A DNA stretch of 64,000 bases from Thalassovita gelatinovora. GTDB lineage: Bacteria; Pseudomonadota; Alphaproteobacteria; Rhodobacterales; Rhodobacteraceae. Each line of letters opens with the position of its first letter. Position 1 is the first letter of the stretch. The position numbers and the translations under genes are program-made. Of the stretch, positions 47,897 to 57,139 are shown in pieces. Location of the stretch: the NCBI RefSeq assembly GCF_001458355.1, contig NZ_CYSA01000015.1, positions 315,001 through 379,000 on the forward strand. The letters run 5' to 3'. The notes under the pieces are model-generated. The model saw nothing but the letters and a program-made list of their open reading frames with translations. It was not told where the DNA came from and did no database searches.

Positions 47897-48600
47897 GGGT
47901 AAACGGCCTCCGCCCGGTTGAGCACTTCTTCCTGCTGCGGCGTGGCCACTTCGACCACATGATCCACAAAAATCCCCGGCGTGATCACCTGTTCGGGGTC
48001 GATGCCGCCCAGATCGACGATTTCGGTCACCTGTGCGATGGTGGTCTTGGAGGCCATGGCCATGATCGGGTTGAAATTTCGCGCTGTCATCCGATAGGTC
48101 AGGTTGCCGTGCGGATCGGCGGCTTCCGCCTTGATCAGCGCGAAATCGGCCTTGAGCCAGCGTTCCTGCACATACATCCGCCCGTCGAATTCCGCGACCG
48201 GTTTGCCTTTGGCCAGATCGGTGCCATAGCTGGTCGGTGTATAGAAGGCGGGGATACCTGCCCCTCCCGCGCGAATACGCTCGGCCAAAGTCCCCTGCGG
48301 CACCAGTTCCAACAGGATCGTACCGGCGCGATACCGTTCGGTGAAAACTTCGGAACTGGGTCCGCGCGGGAAAGAACAGATCAGTTTGTCCACCTGCCCC
48401 TGTTCGATCAGCGCGGCAAGGCCAACATGGCCATTGCCGGCATTGTTATTCACCACCGTCAAGCCCTTGGCCCCGTGATCAATCAACGCATGGATCAGTT
48501 CGATTGGTGCGCCCGATCCGCCAAAACCGCCGATCATCACCGTGGCGCCGTCCGGAATACCCGACACGGCTTCAGTGACCGATGCCAATCTCTTGTCCAT
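47893..48600 (-). CDS. pcaI: 3-oxoacid CoA-transferase subunit A, probable PcaI
   Basis: Subunit A supplies the CoA-binding part of the heterodimer. The 235-residue protein begins MDKRLASVTEAVSGIPDG and has the glycine loop VMIGGFGGSGAPIELI. The DLAKGKPVAEFDGRMYV stretch fits the PcaI/ScoA family. In the beta-ketoadipate pathway the enzyme activates 3-oxoadipate with succinyl-CoA. No pcaF or other pca gene is in the window. It diverges from an IclR-type regulator, 130 bases away. Confidence 0.86.
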   Translation of the reverse strand: MDKRLASVTEAVSGIPDGATVMIGGFGGSGAPIELIHALIDHGAKGLTVVNNNAGNGHVGLAALIEQGQVDKLICSFPRGPSSEVFTERYRAGTILLELVPQGTLAERIRAGGAGIPAFYTPTSYGTDLAKGKPVAEFDGRMYVQERWLKADFALIKAEAADPHGNLTYRMTARNFNPIMAMASKTTIAQVTEIVDLGGIDPEQVITPGIFVDHVVEVATPQQEEVLNRAEAVYP

Positions 48601-48684
48601 GACATACCCTCCATATTCACCGCACAGGCAGCGCGGTTCTTATCCCATCGGTAAACGAGAAAGGCAAAGCTGGGCCAGATACTT

Positions 48685-48732
48685 TGTGCGCATCTTGACC
48701 TTTGTTCGGTTTGTGCAAACAACTGTGCGCAT
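48685..48732. promoter_or_regulatory. Repeats before the IclR gene, possible operator
   Basis: TGTGCGCAT occurs at 48685-48693 and again at 48724-48732, the second one covering the ATG of the IclR gene. A related TTGTGCAAAC (48711-48720) lies between. PcaR/PobR-type IclR regulators bind repeated sites in such gaps, so an autoregulatory operator is plausible. Confidence 0.4.
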
Positions 48733-49486
48733 GGTGAACAAAACCGATACCATCGCTTCTTTCGCAAAGGGGCTGCGTGTGCTGGAAAGTTTCGGAGCCG
48801 AACGGTCGCGATTGTCGGTGGCAGACGTCGCTGCGGCGACCGGCCTGGACCGGGCGACGGCGCGGCGCTGCCTGCTGACGCTGCACGCCGAAGGCTATGC
48901 GGATTATGATGGCAAATTCTTTACCCTGACACCGCGCACACTGCGGCTGGGAATGGGGGCGCTGGCGGCTTTGCCGTTGCCGCAGGTGGTGCAACCCTGG
49001 CTCGACCAATTAACCGAACAGATCGGGCAATCCTGTTCGGTTTCGATACTGGACGGGATGGAAATCGTCTATCTTGCCCGCGCGGCGCAGCGGCGGGTGA
49101 TGTCCATAGGGCTGATGCCGGGATCGCGGTTGCCCGCGCATTGCACATCGATGGGGCGGGTGTTGCTGGCCGCGTTGGCTGAACCACAGGCGCGGGCCGT
49201 GATCGAAGAATCCGATCTTAGCCCGCGCACCGCGTTCAGCCTGACCGATCCGGACGAAATCATGGCCCGCATTACACTGGTGCGGCAGCAGGGGTATGCC
49301 CTGATCGATCAAGAAGTCGAAACCGGCCTGCGATCAATCGCGGTGCCGGTGCTGAACGCCCAAGGCGCGGTGGTGGCAGCGCTGAACACGGGCATGGCTG
49401 CCACTACGGACAGCGCCGACATGCTGGTGCGCGATTACCTGCCCGCCCTGCAAAAGGTGCAGGCCGGGCTGCGGCGGGTGTTGTGA
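48731..49486 (+). CDS. IclR family regulator, PcaR/PobR-like
   Basis: This 251-residue regulator has an N-terminal IclR HTH (IASFAKGLRVLESF, and VADVAAATGLDRATARRCLLTL) and a C-terminal effector domain with SMGRVLLAAL and EVETGLRSIAVPVLN. Divergence from the CoA-transferase genes suggests it is the PcaR-type activator or repressor of them. The start at 48731 (MVNKTDTI) is preferred; a longer frame from 48542 crosses the pcaI gene. Its 3' end is convergent with the aminotransferase gene of the next locus. Confidence 0.87.
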   Translation: MVNKTDTIASFAKGLRVLESFGAERSRLSVADVAAATGLDRATARRCLLTLHAEGYADYDGKFFTLTPRTLRLGMGALAALPLPQVVQPWLDQLTEQIGQSCSVSILDGMEIVYLARAAQRRVMSIGLMPGSRLPAHCTSMGRVLLAALAEPQARAVIEESDLSPRTAFSLTDPDEIMARITLVRQQGYALIDQEVETGLRSIAVPVLNAQGAVVAALNTGMAATTDSADMLVRDYLPALQKVQAGLRRVL

Positions 49487-49496
49487 TGGCGCGGCT

Positions 49497-50861
49497 TTAC
49501 GAAACCGCCGCGACGCCTTGATCCAAGGCGTTCAGGATCGTGTTCACATGTGCTTCGGACAGGATCAGCGGCGGCGACAGGATCACGTTGTTGCCCGAAA
49601 TCCGTACCATTGCACCTGCCTCATAGGTTACGTTGTGCAGCGTACCGATGGATTTTTTGTCAATCGGCGCTTTCGTGTCGCGGTCCGCCACCAGTTCCAG
49701 CGCGCACATCAACCCATGACCGCCACGAACATCGCCGATCAATTCGTATTTCTCGCCCAGCCGCAGCAAACCGTCGTAAAGCTGTTTGCCCCGAGCGGCG
49801 GCGTTATCCTTGACCTGCAGGCGTTCGGTTTCCTTCAGGCAGGCAATCGCGGCGGCAGCCCCAACCGGATGACCGGAATAGGTATAGCCCGACCCGATGG
49901 CCGCCTTGCCGGTGCTGTCTTTTTCAAACACTTCAGCCACCGCATCCGAAACCATCACCGCGCCAAAGGGAAAATATCCGTTGGTGATCGCCTTGGCGGT
50001 ACACATCAGATCCGGCTGCACCCCCCAATGACGCGACCCGGTCCAATCCCCAGTGCGGCCAAAGGCGGTGATCACTTCGTCCGCGATCAACAGGATCCCG
50101 TGTTTCGAACAAATTTCGCGCACGCCGGGCATGAAGCTTTCATGCGGCGGGATCACCCCGCCAGCGCCCAGCACCGGTTCCATGATGAAGGCCGCAATGG
50201 TGCTCGCCCCCTGAAAGGCGATTTCATCTTCCAGCGCCGAAAGGCAAAGCTGCGCCAGTCGCTCCGGGTCGGTTTCGTTGAACGGGTTCCGATAGGTATA
50301 GGGTGCCGGGATATGATAGCAGCCGGGCATAAGCGGTTCATACTGGGTGCGGAAATTGGCGTTACCGTTGACGCTGGCGCCCAAAGTATGCGTGCCGTGA
50401 TAGCCTTTCTTGAGCGAAAGATATTTCACCCGCCCCGCTTCGCCGCGCACCTTGTGGTATTGCCGCGCCAGACGCAGCGCGATTTCAACGGAATCCGACC
50501 CGCCCGAGGTAAAGAAAGCACGGCTAAGCCCTTCGGGTTCAAAGAAGTCCTTCAGCATCTGGCTTAGTTCGATCACCGCGTCGTTCGAAGTGCCGCGGAA
50601 GATCGAATAGTAAGGCAGCTTGTCGAGCTGCGCCGCAATAGCCTGTTTCACCGGGGTGCAGGAATATCCCAGATTGACGTTCCACAGACCGCCGACCGCG
50701 TCCACCGTGCGTTTGCCGTCCAGGTCGGTGATTTCAACCCCTTCGCCTTCGACGATGATGTCGGGCGGATTGGCGATGCTGTCGCCGGGATGCGCCATCG
50801 GGTGCCACAGATTACGGGCGTTATGTTCTTTGAGGAAATTTGCGTCTTTCATATCGGTCAC
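49497..50861 (-). CDS. Class III (omega) aminotransferase
   Basis: This 454-residue PLP enzyme belongs to the class III aminotransferases that act on terminal amines such as putrescine, beta-alanine or taurine. The N-terminal stretch LWHPMAHPGDSIANPP resembles SpuC-like polyamine aminotransferases. FFTSGGSDSVEIALRLAR binds the cofactor phosphate, LLIADEVITAFGRTG is the PLP Asp region, and the PLP lysine is in MCTAKAITNGYFP near residue 289. It is the last gene of the tctCBA-P450 operon, three bases after the IclR gene. Confidence 0.87.
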   Translation of the reverse strand: MTDMKDANFLKEHNARNLWHPMAHPGDSIANPPDIIVEGEGVEITDLDGKRTVDAVGGLWNVNLGYSCTPVKQAIAAQLDKLPYYSIFRGTSNDAVIELSQMLKDFFEPEGLSRAFFTSGGSDSVEIALRLARQYHKVRGEAGRVKYLSLKKGYHGTHTLGASVNGNANFRTQYEPLMPGCYHIPAPYTYRNPFNETDPERLAQLCLSALEDEIAFQGASTIAAFIMEPVLGAGGVIPPHESFMPGVREICSKHGILLIADEVITAFGRTGDWTGSRHWGVQPDLMCTAKAITNGYFPFGAVMVSDAVAEVFEKDSTGKAAIGSGYTYSGHPVGAAAAIACLKETERLQVKDNAAARGKQLYDGLLRLGEKYELIGDVRGGHGLMCALELVADRDTKAPIDKKSIGTLHNVTYEAGAMVRISGNNVILSPPLILSEAHVNTILNALDQGVAAVS

Positions 50862-50864
50862 CTT

Positions 50865-51665
50865 CTATTCGATATGCGTCGGCTTAAAAATTTGCCGGTG
50901 GGCATTGGGGAAGTCCGGGTATTGCCCGCCCAGAGAGCGGGTGGCCGCACGTGCGGCCTCGGTTAGCTTGGGCGTGATCCCCCGCATACGGTCGGAACTG
51001 GCGCGAACCAACGGCACCGCGACGGCAATTGCCCCGATCACCTGTCCGTTTTCGCCAAACAGCGGCGCGGCCTGCGACGCGACCTCCTGATCGAAGGTGC
51101 TGTCAAGCTGGCTGTAACCGGTCCCGCGCACCTCGCTCATCATGCTCTGCAGAATGGTCGGATCGGTGATGGTTTTGCTGGTCAGCGCCTCAAGCGGCTG
51201 GCTCAAGAGCTGGTCGCGCAGCGTTTCCGGTGCGAAGGTTAGCACGGCAAGCCCGCTGGACGTGGCGTGCAAAGGCAATGTTTCGGATTCATCGAAATGC
51301 ACTTGGGTTCCATGCAACCGTGGATCGGCATGAAAAACCGGCGACAACATTTCCTTCTGCAACAGGGATGCATGGGCCAGTTCCCCGACCGTTTCGGCCA
51401 GTTCAACCACGATGGGGCGCAGCAGAGAACGCACCGGAAAAGCCGCTTCGCGTACTGCCGACAGCCGCAACAGTGCCGGTCCCAACCGATAAGCGCGGCT
51501 CGATGGGTCCTGTTCGAGGAAACCGTTTTCTTCCAGTTCGCTCAGGTGACGGTGTACCGTGGCTTTGTCCCGACCACAGAGCCGCACAAATTCGCCCAGA
51601 CCGATCTCGGACCGGGTTGAGGAAAACTGGTTCAAAAGCTCCAATGCCTTGGTGATGGTTCCCAT
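50865..51665 (-). CDS. IclR family transcriptional regulator inside the P450 operon
   Basis: This 266-residue regulator has the IclR HTH (TKALELLNQFSSTRSEIGLGE, about 6-30, and GRDKATVHRHLSEL) and effector domain (about 80-250). It is embedded in the operon between the amidotransferase and aminotransferase genes, so it probably senses a substrate of this pathway. It is a good candidate to bind the two GGTTCA-N5-TGAACC sites before tctC and the aldehyde dehydrogenase gene, though this is inference. Confidence 0.87.
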   Translation of the reverse strand: MGTITKALELLNQFSSTRSEIGLGEFVRLCGRDKATVHRHLSELEENGFLEQDPSSRAYRLGPALLRLSAVREAAFPVRSLLRPIVVELAETVGELAHASLLQKEMLSPVFHADPRLHGTQVHFDESETLPLHATSSGLAVLTFAPETLRDQLLSQPLEALTSKTITDPTILQSMMSEVRGTGYSQLDSTFDQEVASQAAPLFGENGQVIGAIAVAVPLVRASSDRMRGITPKLTEAARAATRSLGGQYPDFPNAHRQIFKPTHIE

Positions 51666-51674
51666 GTCTATCCC

Positions 51675-52394
51675 CTACTCTGCCCGATGCGCCGACGCAT
51701 AGTCGAAGAAGCGGGCGAGTTCATCGGCAAAAAGGCCGCGATCAGCGGGTTGCGCCAAAGAGGCACGCGCCGAGATGGTAACGGCCTGCCCAACCTCATC
51801 GGCATATTCTTCGACCAGGTCAGTGATGAACCCATGGGTCATTTCCGGGTGGTGCTGTACGGTAAAAACCGTTCCGTTCAGTTCAAAACCCGCAACGAGA
51901 CAGCCTTGCCCTTCGAACAGCACCCGCGCACCTTGGGGCACATCGCCCACCTGTTCACTATGCGAACCGTAAAGCGAAAACCACGGTTCCGGCCCGGACC
52001 AAGGGGCCTGCGCCACCCGGCGCAGATCCAGCCGACCATGCGCCCAGCCAAGCGGGTTTGGAATGATCGAAGCGCCCAGCGCCTTGGCAATCATCTGATG
52101 CCCGAAACAGGCCCCGAACAATGGTTGCCGGGCAGCGATCATTTCGCGGATAAGATCTTCCAGCTGCAGCATCCACGGCAAACCGGCCAGTACCGAGGCG
52201 GGGCTGCCGGTGATCATGACCCCGTCAAACGAAGCGATATCAGAAGGAAATTCATCACGGCAAACCCAGTACGGCACCGTGATCCAGTCCGGCCGCGCCT
52301 CTGCAATCAGAGCCGCGAATTTTTCGCCATCATCGGGATGGGCGCGGGCAAAGGCGCTGTCGTCGGTATTGGTGATCAGTGTGGCAATCCGCAT
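51675..52394 (-). CDS. Class I glutamine amidotransferase-like protein (PuuD-like role)
   Basis: This 239-residue protein has the class I GATase triad: nucleophile Cys96 in LFGACFGHQM, and His-Glu in VQHHPEMTHG. No synthetase domain is attached. By overall form it resembles GMP-synthase-type free-standing GATases. Encoded next to a glutamine-synthetase-like ligase, it likely hydrolyses a gamma-glutamyl amide, as PuuD does with gamma-glutamyl-GABA; this is inference. Start 52394 lies one base after the stop of the ligase gene. Confidence 0.83.
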   Translation of the reverse strand: MRIATLITNTDDSAFARAHPDDGEKFAALIAEARPDWITVPYWVCRDEFPSDIASFDGVMITGSPASVLAGLPWMLQLEDLIREMIAARQPLFGACFGHQMIAKALGASIIPNPLGWAHGRLDLRRVAQAPWSGPEPWFSLYGSHSEQVGDVPQGARVLFEGQGCLVAGFELNGTVFTVQHHPEMTHGFITDLVEEYADEVGQAVTISARASLAQPADRGLFADELARFFDYASAHRAE

Positions 52395-52395
52395 G

Positions 52396-53688
52396 TCAAA
52401 CAAACCACACATAGAAATCCAACAGCGCGTCGGGTTCCAAATCGCGGGTCTTGCGGAATTCGCGCTCTTTCATGAAGGCATGATTTTCAACCAATTTCGG
52501 TCCCACCGCCTGCACCAAAGCGGTGTCGGCCTGCAGATCGCGCACCGCGCCACGCAAGTTGTCGGCCACACCCTGGCGCGCATCGGTCTTGTCGAACCCA
52601 TCGCCGGTTTCGATCGGTGGCAAGGGCAGCTTGCCTTCGTAACCCAGCCGCGCGGCCTGCAACACGGCGGCGGTGGCCGTATACGGGTTGGCGCTGGCAT
52701 CGGCCATCCGATGTTCAAGCCGCGCCTTGACCCCGCCTTCGCAGGATACCCGGGTGGTCACCGCCCGATGGTCGCCGCCCCAGTTCTGCCAATAACCGGA
52801 CAATGATCCGGGTTGCAGTCGCAAATAGGACGTGGCGGTCGGTGCGATCAGACCCGCCAATCCCTTGTGATGATGGACCAGCCCGCCAAGACAGCCGCGG
52901 GCGAGATCGTTCAGATGATCCGGTCCGCCCAAGGGACCACTGGCCAGCGCATTCTGGCCGTTGCCATCGGTGAAGGAAAAATTGATATGCATCCCCGACC
53001 CACCCATTTCGGAGATCGGTTTCGGCATAAAGGTCAGGATCATACCGTGATCAAGTGCGATTTCGCGCGCCATCAGGCGGAATAACACGATATCGTCCAC
53101 CGCCTTCAGCGCATCATCGAAAGACAGCGTATATTCGAATTGCGGGCTGTCAAATTCCGCCGTGATCATGTCGAGCCGGAAGCCCAGCTCTTCGGCCTTG
53201 CGCCAGATCAGGTCGTTGACCCGCATTGGATCGGAAAACGGCCCGGTCCCATAGACCACGCCGCCGGGAGCGTCATAGGGTCTGAGCCTGCCGCTTTCGT
53301 CGCCTTGCAGCGCATAGGCTTCGAGTTCGATACCGACTTTGGGGGTAAGTCCATGCACCTGCCAATCCGCAATGGCTCGTTTCAACGCCCCGCGCGGACA
53401 AAGCGGCAACGGTGCGCCGTCAGTGTCATACAGATCGCCCAGAACAACTTTGGTCGCAGGTTCCCAGCTATCGCGGATATCGGCGGCCTGCCAACGCAAT
53501 TCCATATCCGGCATCCCGTCACGTACCATCGCATGCGGGGCATCCAGCAACAGGTCGCGGTCATAGTGCACGCCAAAGGTGGCACGGGCAAAGCGCGAAG
53601 CATCGTCGCCGATCTTGGACCCGGGCAGGTATTTGCCACGCGGGATGGAAAGATGGTCGATGAAAAGGGCACGAAGACGATCTGACAT
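52396..53688 (-). CDS. Glutamine synthetase family ligase (gamma-glutamylamine synthetase-like)
   Basis: This 430-residue protein has the catalytic domain of the glutamine synthetase family: VGIELEAY, AEFDSPQFEYTL and GSGMHINFSF for metal and ATP binding, then SYLRLQPGSL and RLEHRMADASANPY. It is clearly shorter and diverged from GlnA, and closer in layout to PuuA/GlnA3-type enzymes that join glutamate to amines. Context with amidotransferase, aldehyde dehydrogenase and aminotransferase genes supports gamma-glutamylation of an amine. It follows the P450 gene after seven bases. Confidence 0.87.
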   Translation of the reverse strand: MSDRLRALFIDHLSIPRGKYLPGSKIGDDASRFARATFGVHYDRDLLLDAPHAMVRDGMPDMELRWQAADIRDSWEPATKVVLGDLYDTDGAPLPLCPRGALKRAIADWQVHGLTPKVGIELEAYALQGDESGRLRPYDAPGGVVYGTGPFSDPMRVNDLIWRKAEELGFRLDMITAEFDSPQFEYTLSFDDALKAVDDIVLFRLMAREIALDHGMILTFMPKPISEMGGSGMHINFSFTDGNGQNALASGPLGGPDHLNDLARGCLGGLVHHHKGLAGLIAPTATSYLRLQPGSLSGYWQNWGGDHRAVTTRVSCEGGVKARLEHRMADASANPYTATAAVLQAARLGYEGKLPLPPIETGDGFDKTDARQGVADNLRGAVRDLQADTALVQAVGPKLVENHAFMKEREFRKTRDLEPDALLDFYVWFV

Positions 53689-53695
53689 AAAGGCC

Positions 53696-54952
53696 TCAGT
53701 TCAGGGTGACGCGAACGGGAAGGTGTTTGATCCCGTTGACGAAATTTGAGCGGACAAAGGATTCAGGGCCGGTGGGTTCGATGGATTTGATGCGCTTGAG
53801 CAGCTCCTGGAACAGCACCCGCACTTCCAGCCGCGCCAGATGCATTCCCAGACACACATGCGGCCCGCCCTGTCCCCATGCCAGTTGACGGTTGGGTTTG
53901 CGCGACAGCGTCAGACGATAGGGATCTTCGAACATATCTTCGTCGCGGTTGGCCGAAACGAACCAGTACAACACCTTGTCGCCTTCCTTGATCTGCTTGC
54001 CATGCACCTCGACATCGCGCATCGCGGTACGGCGGAAATAGGTCGCAGGCGACGCCCAGCGCACAATTTCGTCCGGGCCGGTGCCCCAAACATCACCCGA
54101 TTGCAGTTCTTCCAGCAACCCCGGCTGCCGCGCCAGCGCCTGAATGCCCGCCGCGATAGAATAGCGGGTGGTGTCGTTGCCCGCCGCCACCAGCAGGCAG
54201 AAGAAATTGCGAAACTCGGTTTCGGAAATGGTTTCGCCGTTTTCATCCGGTTGCATGATCAGGTGCAAAATACCGCTGGTGTCGCCACTGGCGTTCTTCT
54301 TTGCCATCAGGTCATGGGCGTATTCATACAGTTCGGCCCCGGCGGGCGAATTGAAAGGCATCAACCGATAAGCATCGGTTTCCAGCTTGTCGGCCACATG
54401 GTCGGTGAAATCCGGGTCGGTATTCGCCATCAGCGCATCACCCTTGTCGACCAGCCATGGCAGGTCTTCGTCCGGGGTTCCAAGGATCTGCCCAAGCATC
54501 CGCATCGGCAGTTCGCGAGCAATTTCACGGGTGGCGCAGAATTCGCCCTTTTCCAGAGCAGCGTCGAGGATCGGATCGCAAAGATCGCGAATTTGATCTT
54601 CGAACCCGGCCACCACCTGCGGCGAAAACGCCTTGGCCACTTTCATGCGGACCTTGCGATGCTCTTGCCCGTCGGTTTCCTGAAAGGTACGCCGAGCCAT
54701 GTATTCTTCATAGCTCTGGTCTTCCATTCGGATGCCCCTCGCCGAAGAAAAAGTGTCAACGTCGCGGATCATCTTCACGATATCCTCGTGCCGTGTGATC
54801 GACCAATAGCCTTTACCCTGATCGAATTCGGACCAATGGCACGGGTCTTCTTGGCGCAACCGCGCGAAGGTGTTGTATGGTGCGCCACCGGCAAAGGCGT
54901 CATGCGAACCGAGATCGGCAAAACCGTCGTCTTTAGGAACCCAAATGGTCAT
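53696..54952 (-). CDS. Cytochrome P450
   Basis: This 418-residue soluble P450 has the I-helix oxygen-activation motif VAAGNDTTR near residue 256, the ExxR region, and the haem-binding loop WGQGGPHVCLG with Cys367 as thiolate ligand. Trp replaces the usual Phe at the start of the loop. Other families also have this longer GGPHxC loop. Start 54952 (MTIWVPKD) overlaps the tctA end by 20 bases. No ferredoxin or reductase gene is in the locus, so electrons must come from elsewhere. It probably hydroxylates or dealkylates the imported substrate. Confidence 0.92.
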   Translation of the reverse strand: MTIWVPKDDGFADLGSHDAFAGGAPYNTFARLRQEDPCHWSEFDQGKGYWSITRHEDIVKMIRDVDTFSSARGIRMEDQSYEEYMARRTFQETDGQEHRKVRMKVAKAFSPQVVAGFEDQIRDLCDPILDAALEKGEFCATREIARELPMRMLGQILGTPDEDLPWLVDKGDALMANTDPDFTDHVADKLETDAYRLMPFNSPAGAELYEYAHDLMAKKNASGDTSGILHLIMQPDENGETISETEFRNFFCLLVAAGNDTTRYSIAAGIQALARQPGLLEELQSGDVWGTGPDEIVRWASPATYFRRTAMRDVEVHGKQIKEGDKVLYWFVSANRDEDMFEDPYRLTLSRKPNRQLAWGQGGPHVCLGMHLARLEVRVLFQELLKRIKSIEPTGPESFVRSNFVNGIKHLPVRVTLN

Positions 54953-56540
54953 AGCTACGCTTCCGTCTTTGTTTCTTGGTACGGGTTTCGAAATGCCGCG
55001 TTTTCCGCCCGGCGATGCGCTTGGTGAAATGGACCGAAGCCTTCTTGGCGTTGCTGCGGCGATCCACCGGTGTCCATTCGCGCCAGACCCGCCAGAGGGT
55101 CGAACCAAGGACAACCACGATCACGCAGAACAACAGCAAGGCGATTGGCCGGTCGATGAAATCCAGCGGCGTCTTCACCCGATTCATCGACGCCCGCAGT
55201 TTGACCTCCATGATACCGCCCAACACCATGCCGAGGACGATCGGCACGATGGGCAGGTTCAACCGTTTCAAAACGAAGCCGATGAGGCCGAACACCGCCG
55301 CCACTCCGCAATCCACAGCCGAATTGCGGATCGAATAGACGCCGACGAAGCTCAACAACAAAATACACATGCCAAGGAAACGGTTGGGGATCTTGGTGAG
55401 GTAGACAAGCCAGCCAGTCGAGACCAACAAGAACCCCACTACCAGCACATTCAGAATCAACAGGGCGAGGTAAAGCGCGACCACGAAATCCATCTGGAAC
55501 TGAAACAGTCCCGGCCCCGGCACAACGTTATGAACGTAAAACACCGACAGCATCATCGCGGTCAGCGCTTCGCCCGGAATGCCCAGCGCCAAAAGCGGGA
55601 TCATCGCTGCGGCAGGCACCGCGTTATTGGCCGTTTCCGAAGCGATCAACCCTTCGGATGACCCGCGCCCAAAGGCCTGTGGCGTTTTCGACAACTTGCG
55701 CGCCGACGTGTAAGACATGAACTGCGCCGTGAATTCGCCTACCCCCGGGATCATCCCCATGAGAACACCGAAACCGGCAGAAACCGCAGCCACCCGCGGA
55801 TGGCGGGCAAGTTCCCGGAAGCCCTGGAAAAGTGACCCGCGAGACTTGGCGATATGCACCTTTTCGTCGTCCATGGTCAGCAGGACAAAAGCCTGGCTCA
55901 GCGCGAACAGCCCCAGAACCACCACGATCAGGTCGACGCCGCTGGCCAGCCAGCTTTGTTCAAAGGTAAAGCGGCGTGAATATTTCACCGGTTCCAACCC
56001 GACGGTGCTGAGGAAGATACCAAATCCGGTCAGCGCCGCCGCGATCAGCATCTGGCCACGATGCGCGACGATGACAAGAATCACACCAAGAAGCGCCGCA
56101 AGGAAGATTTCACGCGACCCGAACATCGGTGCCACCTTGGCCAAAACCGGCGACAACAGGATCAAGCAGACAACCGAAAAAACACCCCCGAAAAAACTGG
56201 ACGAATAGGCCAGCGACAGAGCCCGCCGCGCTTCGCCCCGCAAGGTCATCGGATAGCCGTCATAAGTGGTCAGCGCATTGACCGCCGTGCCGGGCGTATT
56301 GATCAAGATTGCCGGGATCGCGCCGCCATACATGGAGGATCCATAGATCCCCAACAGCACGGTCAGCCCAACAATCGGGTCCATCGAAAAGGTGGCAGGC
56401 AACAGGATGGCGATGGCGACCGCCGGACCAACACCGGGGATGGCACCGATTGCTACCCCACCGATGGATCCCGCGATCAGCGCAAGGGCCACATCCCAAC
56501 GGGCCAGCACTTCCATGGCTGCAAAAAGAATCTCCATCAC
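54933..56540 (-). CDS. tctA: Tripartite tricarboxylate transporter large permease TctA
   Basis: TctA is the large membrane subunit of a TTT importer for carboxylates. The 535-residue protein is hydrophobic with about twelve membrane segments and has the family motifs GAIPGVGPAVAIAILLP and LMGMIPGVGEFTAQFMSY. The C-terminus is extended by a basic tail of about 40 residues (FTKRIAGRK and KKQRRKR), which overlaps the start of the P450 gene. It overlaps tctB by four bases. Confidence 0.92.
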   Translation of the reverse strand: MMEILFAAMEVLARWDVALALIAGSIGGVAIGAIPGVGPAVAIAILLPATFSMDPIVGLTVLLGIYGSSMYGGAIPAILINTPGTAVNALTTYDGYPMTLRGEARRALSLAYSSSFFGGVFSVVCLILLSPVLAKVAPMFGSREIFLAALLGVILVIVAHRGQMLIAAALTGFGIFLSTVGLEPVKYSRRFTFEQSWLASGVDLIVVVLGLFALSQAFVLLTMDDEKVHIAKSRGSLFQGFRELARHPRVAAVSAGFGVLMGMIPGVGEFTAQFMSYTSARKLSKTPQAFGRGSSEGLIASETANNAVPAAAMIPLLALGIPGEALTAMMLSVFYVHNVVPGPGLFQFQMDFVVALYLALLILNVLVVGFLLVSTGWLVYLTKIPNRFLGMCILLLSFVGVYSIRNSAVDCGVAAVFGLIGFVLKRLNLPIVPIVLGMVLGGIMEVKLRASMNRVKTPLDFIDRPIALLLFCVIVVVLGSTLWRVWREWTPVDRRSNAKKASVHFTKRIAGRKTRHFETRTKKQRRKRSYDHLGS

Positions 56541-57070
56541 AGATACAGGATTGCGAAGTTGCGCAATCCCCCGGGAAGAATTTCATAAAGCGCCGCGCCG
56601 GGAATCTTTACCCCCAGCAGCCCCTTGAACAGTATGACGGTCACCACCGCGAACAGTGCGGCCAGTCCCAGATAGGTCTTCGACTGATAGCCCAACCGCC
56701 ATGTCAGCGCACAAGCCAGCACCAGACTCATCGGCAGGAAACCAAGCCACGGCACTGCCACGACATAAACCATGAACCAAAGCGCATATTCCAACGGTTC
56801 GACCCAACGGCGAAGTTCCGCCCTGTCAAGTTTGGAAAACCCGCGACGGCGCATGCGCAACAGGTGCAAGGCAAAGCAGATCACCATCACGACGATCGCC
56901 ACCGCAGGCCAGAAACGCGGTTGCGCGGCGAAGGATTTGGAATTTTCCAGCCAAAGCGTTTGCCCCGGCAGGTTGATCAGCAGCAGCAGCGACAGCAGAA
57001 GCGCCGCCACAACGAATCCAAGCTGCCCGGCACTGCGGGTTCTGATCTGAGTGTCGATCTCGTCGGCCAT
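56537..57070 (-). CDS. tctB: Tripartite tricarboxylate transporter small permease TctB
   Basis: This 177-residue protein has four likely membrane segments in the pattern of TctB: VVAALLLSLLLLINLP, ARFWPAVAIVVMVICFAL-like, ALWFMVYVVAVPWLGFLP and YLGLAALFAVVTVILFKGLLG. It is located between tctC and tctA, as usual in TTT operons. A terminator-like hairpin separates it from tctC. Confidence 0.88.
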   Translation of the reverse strand: MADEIDTQIRTRSAGQLGFVVAALLLSLLLLINLPGQTLWLENSKSFAAQPRFWPAVAIVVMVICFALHLLRMRRRGFSKLDRAELRRWVEPLEYALWFMVYVVAVPWLGFLPMSLVLACALTWRLGYQSKTYLGLAALFAVVTVILFKGLLGVKIPGAALYEILPGGLRNFAILYL

Positions 57071-57102
57071 GATACCGTCTTTGTGCTGATTTCGGGAAAA
57101 GC

Positions 57103-57130
57103 AAAAAAGGAGGGACCGCGCGGCCCCTCC
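57103..57130 (-). terminator. Partial terminator between tctC and tctB
   Basis: On the minus strand GGAGGGGCCGCGCGGTCCCTCC forms a GC-rich hairpin followed by six T residues. It lies 10 bases past the tctC stop and inside the operon. It likely lets more tctC (binding protein) mRNA accumulate than tctBA mRNA. Confidence 0.75.
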
Positions 57131-57139
57131 TCCGAAGGG

